From a virus: a DNA stretch of 20,387 bases. The stretch covers positions 1-20,387 of the IMG/VR virus record IMGVR_UViG_3300006802_000783; one strand, given 5' to 3'. The translations under genes and the position numbers were made by a program. Below the pieces are notes generated by a model. The model was not told the DNA's origin. It worked only from the letters and a program-made list of their open reading frames with translations, and made no database searches. Position 1 is the first letter of the stretch. Each line of letters begins with the position of its first letter. Below are positions 16,251 to 20,387 of the stretch, piece by piece.

Positions 16251-16282
16251 GTGGTCAAACCACATCGTGATTGAAAAATCAC
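16251..16282 (+). other. Two perfect hairpins in the capsid 3' spacer
   Basis: GTGGT and ACCAC (16251-16263) form a 5-bp stem with loop caa. GTGATT and AATCAC (16267-16282) form a 6-bp stem around the loop GAAA, a GNRA-type tetraloop. No U tract follows, so they do not look like intrinsic terminators. They may protect the 3' end or mark processing between the capsid transcript and the next gene, which is separated by a 70-base spacer, the longest in the window. Confidence 0.55.
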
Positions 16283-16318
16283 ACAAATAAATAAACTGAA
16301 AAACAAAAATATTTAACA

Positions 16319-16888
16319 ATGGGAAACTGTGTTATTGAAAGAGGTCTATCTCTTGATTCTTGTGTGAATAATATCCCTGGTATTTCTGACTTGTGGGTAT
16401 TGACTACAACAGGAACATCTATTTCAGTTAGTGGTTTGACTTATGATGTATCAACCGAAGAGTTATCATCATTTGACGCAAACGCTACTGGTATCTTCAA
16501 GAAAATTGACCTTGTAAGAAACTCAAATGCTGTATTGAGTGAAGAAGTGAATGTAAATGCTCAATCATTATCATTCACATTCGTTCCATCATTACAGTTC
16601 CAAATCCCTGGTTGGGCACAAGAATATACCTTGCTGTATCAGGAGATTGTGAAATCAACAGAATCATACTTCATCGTGAAGTTGAAGTCGGGAAAATACT
16701 TCTTGGCTGCTCCATCAGGTATGTATGTATCGGCTGCGACTATCGCATCGGGTTCTCAACCTGGTGACGACCAGTTGTACGACATCACCGTGACTGGTAA
16801 TGAAACTCGTTCATTACCTGAAATGAATGTGGCTACTACTTTGGCTACATATTTCAGCGGAACAAACATCTCTGTTGATAGAGAATAA
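16319..16888 (+). CDS. Structural protein, tail-tube-like, tentative
   Basis: The 189-residue protein begins MGNCVIERGLSLDSCVNNIPG and is mainly beta strands. The opening pattern, a Cys-containing strand followed by L-x-C then a Gly-containing turn and ISDLWVL, and the central SESY-FIVKLKSGKYFLAAPSGMYV, resemble a group of structural proteins in uncultured and Bacteroidota phages that I believe to be major tail tube or related proteins. The resemblance is from memory and not tested; a head decoration protein is possible. Its abundance-type position right after the capsid gene and immediately before a strong terminator fits a highly expressed virion protein. Its leader carries AAATATTT at 16307-16314. 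Confidence 0.45.
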   Translation: MGNCVIERGLSLDSCVNNIPGISDLWVLTTTGTSISVSGLTYDVSTEELSSFDANATGIFKKIDLVRNSNAVLSEEVNVNAQSLSFTFVPSLQFQIPGWAQEYTLLYQEIVKSTESYFIVKLKSGKYFLAAPSGMYVSAATIASGSQPGDDQLYDITVTGNETRSLPEMNVATTLATYFSGTNISVDRE

Positions 16889-16894
16889 TAATTC

Positions 16895-16926
16895 AAAGGG
16901 GAGGGGGTCAAACCTCTCCCTTTTTT
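16895..16926 (+). terminator. Rho-independent terminator after tube-like gene
   Basis: AAAGGGGAGG (16895-16904) pairs with CCTCTCCCTTT (16913-16923) as a 10-bp stem with one bulged T, around an 8-base loop, followed by a run of T up to 16926. The stem is followed by the next ATG at 16945. It separates the capsid block from the adhesin block, so the downstream genes may rely on partial readthrough or a promoter that I could not identify. Confidence 0.85.
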
Positions 16927-16944
16927 AGCCAAAAGAAACAAGAT

Positions 16945-18039
16945 ATGCCGTTTATCAAACCCGAAGACCAAATCAAACAACTATTGATATACTACCCAAG
17001 AAAGGTGGGTGGTAGAAGAGGAGCAACCCCAACCCCTCCAACACCATCTGTTGAGGTGAGTATCGCTCCATCATCTGCGGTTCAATATGAAAATGTGATA
17101 TTATCCGCATCTACAACGGGAACATCACCAACCTTTATTTGGACTCTCACGGACTTTTATGATACTACTGACACCCAAGTATCATCATACACGGGAGCAA
17201 CTCTCACAGAGGGTTATTTCACTTCTACGGGGTCTTCCAATGTCTCTGTGAGTGTGACTTGTGTTGAGGGTGCTGGTTCAACATCAACATTCTCTGTAAC
17301 GGCATTTGATGTATCATCATTATCACCTGACTTATGGTATGACCCAAGTGATGCTTCAAGTTTGACTTTGAGGGAGGACGCTGGTAACTACTATGTTGAA
17401 CAAATCAATAATAAGGGGACATTATCATTAAATCTGGCACAAGCAACCGCATCACATCAACCACAATATTCAGCATCTACAATCAACAATTCATTATCGG
17501 TGATGTATGGTGATGGTGTGAGTAATGTTCTACTTGGTGATTATGGGTCAAGTATTCTTTCTATTAGTGGTAGAACAACTTTCCTTATGACAAAATATTT
17601 GGATAAGAGAGGTCAAGGTTTCCCTAATAATGATAATATGATGTATTGGACTTATATCACTTTATCCCGTGAAGGTAGATACTTTGGCGGTGGTGGTAGT
17701 GGAATTGAACTACTCAACAATGGTTCATATTCAACCAGATTCAGACAGAGTATTCCATTTTCTGGTGAGCCGACACTATACACTTGGATTAGAGAAAATA
17801 ATGTTGGACTTGCCGAGGCAGAATATAATGGGATTTCAACTTGGGATTTGAGTGATTCTTATACACAACCCTACAACTTCCGTTATGTGTCTATTATGAG
17901 ACAATATCCTTCTGGCACTAATGACTTTTGGGGTGAGTGGTGTGAATGGATACATTTCCACCGAACAATCACAACGGCTGAAAAAGACCAAATAAATAGA
18001 TATATGAACTACAAATGGTTTGGTTCAATGACCTATTAA
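16945..18039 (+). CDS. Adhesin-like protein with Ig/PKD-like and LamG-like domains
   Basis: The 364-residue protein has a basic N-terminus (1-26), a short Pro/Thr linker (about 27-34), then an Ig/PKD-like strand domain (about 35-125: VEVSIAPSSAV, IWTLTDF, SSNVSVSVTCVEG). From about 127 comes a concanavalin/LamG-like lectin fold: LSPDLWYDPSDASSLTL, a VEQINNKGTLSLNLAQA segment, QPQYS, and a C-terminal WIHFHRTITTAEKDQINRYM followed by NYKW. That set (LWYD-SD, N-G linker, QP-Y, DRALT-like helix) is characteristic of Laminin_G_3-type domains in phage and bacterial surface proteins. It likely binds host sugars as part of the virion or tail. It is preceded by a terminator and no clear ribosome site. 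Confidence 0.7.
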   Translation: MPFIKPEDQIKQLLIYYPRKVGGRRGATPTPPTPSVEVSIAPSSAVQYENVILSASTTGTSPTFIWTLTDFYDTTDTQVSSYTGATLTEGYFTSTGSSNVSVSVTCVEGAGSTSTFSVTAFDVSSLSPDLWYDPSDASSLTLREDAGNYYVEQINNKGTLSLNLAQATASHQPQYSASTINNSLSVMYGDGVSNVLLGDYGSSILSISGRTTFLMTKYLDKRGQGFPNNDNMMYWTYITLSREGRYFGGGGSGIELLNNGSYSTRFRQSIPFSGEPTLYTWIRENNVGLAEAEYNGISTWDLSDSYTQPYNFRYVSIMRQYPSGTNDFWGEWCEWIHFHRTITTAEKDQINRYMNYKWFGSMTY

Positions 18040-18051
18040 AAATAATAATAT

Positions 18052-18366
18052 ATGGCACACGAATTAGGACACATTGGTTGGTTAGAATACACCACAGAAA
18101 CAGAAGCAAACAATTTTGTATCACAAATCAACACTTGTAAAGGTTATCCCACACCTGATGGTAGAACTACCACTTGGTCATACCCATTCTGTTTGGCTGA
18201 CGGATATTATCCAACGGCAACAACGGAGAATTGGTATGTAATTGTCAAAGAGGAAATCCATAGTTGTTTGACTCCTGAACAAGAAGCCGCAGTTATATCT
18301 GAATTACCGTTTGGTTGGATACCTTGTGGAACACCAGCATCGGGTTCAACTGAAACATATCTATAA
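18052..18366 (+). CDS. Small tail-region hypothetical protein (104 aa)
   Basis: I do not recognise the function. The 104-residue protein has WLEYTTETEANNFVSQIN near its start, a GYPTPDG loop, then WSYPFC, and ENWYVIVKEEIHSC in the middle, ending in WIPCGTPASG. WLEY-T-EA-A helix plus GYP and W-V-P-type strands resembles small proteins found beside fibre genes in other phages, as far as I recall. Four cysteines are present. An HELGH string at residues 3-7 resembles a zinc-peptidase motif but is at the very N-terminus with no obvious third ligand and is probably chance. It lies between two adhesin-like genes and overlaps the next gene by TAATG, so a tail accessory role is likely. Confidence 0.6.
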   Translation: MAHELGHIGWLEYTTETEANNFVSQINTCKGYPTPDGRTTTWSYPFCLADGYYPTATTENWYVIVKEEIHSCLTPEQEAAVISELPFGWIPCGTPASGSTETYL

Positions 18367-18590
18367 TGCTCAGAAGAGATGAAAAGATTTGGGTTGATGG
18401 TACAGAGTATGAAAGATACATTGTCAAAGAGTTGGTCTTGGATTTGGAAACATCCCATATCTCAATGGTTGTTCATTACTTTGATGAAGACGAAAACAGA
18501 ACTTATATCAAGAAGCACACTTTTGTGGAAGAGGGTGAAAACATTGATGTGGTTGAAATGATAAAAAAAACACATAGAATACACAAATGA
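18366..18590 (+). CDS. Small hypothetical protein (74 aa)
   Basis: The 74-residue product has a central [18 protein letters not shown] stretch, [19 protein letters not shown], and a helical end. It reads as a compact beta-rich domain (alternating hydrophobics and charged residues) and has no recognisable motif, signal or membrane segment. It shares a base with the upstream stop and ends in an ATGA overlap with the PT-stalk gene, so it is translated in the adhesin operon. The codons near the end include an A run (18573-18580). Role unknown. Confidence 0.6.
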   Translation: MLRRDEKIWVDGTEYERYIVKELVLDLETSHISMVVHYFDEDENRTYIKKHTFVEEGENIDVVEMIKKTHRIHK

Positions 18591-19741
18591 GTGATATTAG
18601 ATACATCAATCTACAAGTGACTCCACAAAAGTGGGAGAATCAATATTTCGGGGACTTTGAAGCCCCTATTTCGTTATATCCTGCTCCGTCAAGACCGACC
18701 CCTACACCAACAAAAACGCCTACACCTACACCGACACCATCGGTGACTCCATCTATCACTCCAACGGGAACACCAGCACCAACAAAAACTCCTACACCAA
18801 CACCATCTATCTCTGTTTCACCGACCCCAACTATAACGGCATCGGTGACACCTTCACCAACACAACAAACACCTACACCGACTCCAACTATCAGTGTGAC
18901 TCCGTCTATCACTCCATCGGTGACACCTACATACACCCCGACACAAACGGCTACGGTGACCCCAACGGCATCGGTGACTCCAACACATACACCAACACCG
19001 ACCCCGTCATCAACTCCATTACCGAACCCATACTATCTATTGGCTGAGAACTATGATGAGTTATTGACAGAGGGTGGAGATTATATTGACATCAGAGGTG
19101 ATAAGGTATTCAGTAATCACCTCCAATCTTTCAGTAGTGAAACACAAAGCACAACATACAGTTATAGTGGTTTCTCTTCGGGTAGTGAAGGTTTGATTGT
19201 TGTCGGTTTCGGTGGTGAAATGGTCAATAATTCAACTGATGTATTGAGTGTGAGTATCAACGGTAGTCCAGCAGCCCTCGCAGTGAAGAGTGTTGGTGCT
19301 GGCTCACCAGGTAATAAAAATATTGTCTCTATGTTCTATCAAAGAGTCAATAGTGATGTTCCATTGAGTATTGAGGTCACCTATGATGATATTATGGAAG
19401 AACATATGTGTAGTGTGTATAGATTGGATTATGTGACATTTGATGACCCATATCTCACCGATACAGATGTGAAATTATCGGGGGCTATATCACAACTCAA
19501 CTTTGGAACAATAAGTGATTACAGCACAGGTATTCTATTCCATTTCTGGGATTCTGGTGATAGTACAACTGCTTGGTTTGATGCCACAGAACAATTCACA
19601 TTCAGAAAACAGACATTTGGTTGGACATGGACAACTGCTGAAAATGAGTTTGGAACGGGTGTTCTTTCATGGGCACCATATACACAAAACTCAAATGGTG
19701 GATTGGGATACAAGACACTCATCGGAGCGATATGGAAATAA
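18587..19741 (+). CDS. PT-repeat stalk fibre-like protein
   Basis: The 384-residue protein has three parts. Residues 1-35 are a short globular or anchoring segment ([18 protein letters not shown]). Residues 36-147 are a Pro/Thr/Ser stalk of [14 protein letters not shown] and ISVTPS type repeats, likely extended and, if exported or surface-exposed, a candidate for modification. Residues 148-384 form a strand-rich, aromatic C-terminal domain ([51 protein letters not shown]) of jelly-roll appearance. Such stalk plus head organisation suggests a virion surface fibre or adhesin. Similar PT stalks occur in uncultured marine phage proteins, from memory. Overlaps the preceding gene by four bases. Confidence 0.6.
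   Translation: MSDIRYINLQVTPQKWENQYFGDFEAPISLYPAPSRPTPTPTKTPTPTPTPSVTPSITPTGTPAPTKTPTPTPSISVSPTPTITASVTPSPTQQTPTPTPTISVTPSITPSVTPTYTPTQTATVTPTASVTPTHTPTPTPSSTPLPNPYYLLAENYDELLTEGGDYIDIRGDKVFSNHLQSFSSETQSTTYSYSGFSSGSEGLIVVGFGGEMVNNSTDVLSVSINGSPAALAVKSVGAGSPGNKNIVSMFYQRVNSDVPLSIEVTYDDIMEEHMCSVYRLDYVTFDDPYLTDTDVKLSGAISQLNFGTISDYSTGILFHFWDSGDSTTAWFDATEQFTFRKQTFGWTWTTAENEFGTGVLSWAPYTQNSNGGLGYKTLIGAIWK
18695..19029 (+). repeat. Degenerate Pro/Thr-coding tandem repeat tract
   Basis: About 335 bases encode imperfect TP/SVTPSIT repeats. Short DNA units such as cctacacc, cggtgac and atctatcactcc recur with spacing divisible by three. Thr and Pro codons vary freely, so the amino acid pattern is conserved more than the DNA. 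Expansion or contraction by slippage is plausible. The corresponding complement gives a long Val/Gly frame, which is an artefact. Confidence 0.85.
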
Positions 19742-19765
19742 AAATAAAAACAAAAATATAAAGAT

Positions 19766-20387
19766 ATGGCATCTATAAGAATCTCACAATTACCTCAATA
19801 CACAGACCAAATCATCAGTGTGGAAAAAATACCTTTGGTTATATCGGGTAATGTGGCTACAAACTATGTAGAAACAAAGAACTTGTTTGGGAATACAAAT
19901 ATCACCCCAACAAGTTTGAATGATGTGAATGCGATGTCATTCGTCGCAGCATCAAACAACTCTGCTGTCTCCTTCACTGATACTGGTAATTTAGCGGGTG
20001 GTAGAGCATTCATAGCCTCAAACGGAGGCTCAATAAACGGTTCATGGAGAAGTGGATACATCGGAACAGACGGTGGTGTTATTTCTGGTGCTGGTGGTGA
20101 TTGGATTATTGCCTCAGCAAACTCCAACATCTATGGTGGATACTACAACACAATTATCAGTAGTGAAAACCCAAACATCTTGGCAGGTGCTTGGAACTCA
20201 ATCATCGCATCATATGGTGGTTCAGAGATTCAAGGTGGAGACAACAACTTTATCGCTGGCTCACAAGGATTTGTCTTGGGTTCAAACTCAGCAAAATGTG
20301 GTGGTGTTGGTGTTGAAGCAGGTGGTTGGAACGGTCCGAGATTCTCATTCGCTGGTGGTGGATACAACTTGACCACAACCAATGATG
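19766..20387 (+). CDS. Tail fibre-like protein, Gly-rich repeats, 3' partial
   Basis: The frame opens at ATG 19766 and is open for at least 207 codons to the right edge, so the gene is incomplete. The start MASIRISQLPQYTDQIISVEK is typical of phage fibre N-termini (SQLP followed by a short helix/strand, then a V-x-x-K-N-L-F segment). From about residue 55 onward it becomes rich in Gly, Ala, Asn and Ser with motifs such as AGGRAFIASNGGSINGS, ISGAGGDWIIASANSNIYGG, NTIISSENPNILAGAWNSII and IQGGDNNFIAGSQG. This G-N-x-I pattern looks like a beta-helix or YadA-head-type repeat, expected to fold as a trimeric fibre. It follows a 24-base A/T-rich spacer. Host binding is inferred. Confidence 0.75.
   Translation, partial: MASIRISQLPQYTDQIISVEKIPLVISGNVATNYVETKNLFGNTNITPTSLNDVNAMSFVAASNNSAVSFTDTGNLAGGRAFIASNGGSINGSWRSGYIGTDGGVISGAGGDWIIASANSNIYGGYYNTIISSENPNILAGAWNSIIASYGGSEIQGGDNNFIAGSQGFVLGSNSAKCGGVGVEAGGWNGPRFSFAGGGYNLTTTND

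Noticed and set aside
16251-16282. Reading these hairpins as a transcription terminator
   Set aside because: Neither stem is followed by a T tract, unlike the terminator at 16895-16926.
18055-18075. HELGH zinc-protease-like string in the 104-residue protein
   Set aside because: It is at residues 3-7, too close to the N-terminus to sit in a peptidase fold, and there is no convincing third ligand. The rest of the protein reads like a small tail accessory protein.
18573-18580. Run of eight A with a possible A-AAA-AAA slip site in the 74-residue gene
   Set aside because: A -1 shift meets a stop almost at once and a +1 shift ends at 18593, so no useful fusion would result.
18640-18936. Minus-strand open frame of 98 residues rich in Val and Gly
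   Set aside because: It is the complement of the Pro/Thr repeat tract, whose codons lack stops on the other strand. It has no start context and opposes all other genes.
20052-20372. Plus-strand 106-residue frame at the right edge
   Set aside because: It lies in a different frame inside the fibre gene 19766-20387, which has a clear phage fibre N-terminus and is open through the whole stretch.

Overview
The window looks like part of the structural and packaging region of a tailed double-stranded DNA phage (Caudoviricetes). Every supported gene is on the + strand and the genes are tightly packed, many sharing ATGA or TAATG stop/start overlaps. No tRNA, CRISPR, IS element or clear host housekeeping gene was seen. 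Start codons lack a Shine-Dalgarno sequence and sit behind A/T-rich leaders. Several virion proteins resemble families typical of Bacteroidota phages, so a Bacteroidota host, probably aquatic, is inferred but not proven. A 971-residue tape measure protein with no sheath gene in view suggests a long-tailed, siphovirus-like particle.

Layout. (1) About 1-1260: small genes (77-331, 324-500, 500-670), a small terminase subunit (667-1110) and a tiny ribbon-helix-helix protein (1085-1258). (2) 1255-3713: a beta-class N6/N4 DNA methyltransferase followed directly by the large terminase. (3) 3710-9586: a tail block with a tail assembly chaperone carrying a likely programmed -1 frameshift at a run of ten T, a tail-terminator-like protein, a gp10-like protein and two large tail/baseplate-type proteins. 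(4) 9612-12527: the tape measure protein. (5) 12565-16888: a capsid block with a 728-residue multidomain protein ending in an XkdF-like protease, a scaffold-like protein, the major capsid protein and a tube-like structural protein, closed by a rho-independent terminator at 16895-16926. (6) 16945 to the end: host-recognition and decoration genes, namely an Ig/PKD plus LamG-like protein, two small unknown proteins, a protein with a long Pro/Thr-rich stalk, and the start of a glycine-rich fibre that runs off the window.

How the parts fit. TerS and TerL package DNA, and the methyltransferase between them may modify the same DNA before or during packaging. Chaperone, tape measure and terminator build the tail. 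Protease, scaffold and capsid protein build the head. The distal genes supply adhesins. No portal gene is visible, and the tail genes precede the capsid genes, which is not the usual order.

The points most worth following up are the T-run frameshift with its uncalled 92-codon extension, the RHH-methyltransferase pair inside the terminase operon, the protease fusion with a Cys/His cluster, the A/T-only inverted repeats just before three late genes, and the shared Pro/Thr linkers. All family assignments were made by reading the sequence, with no database search.
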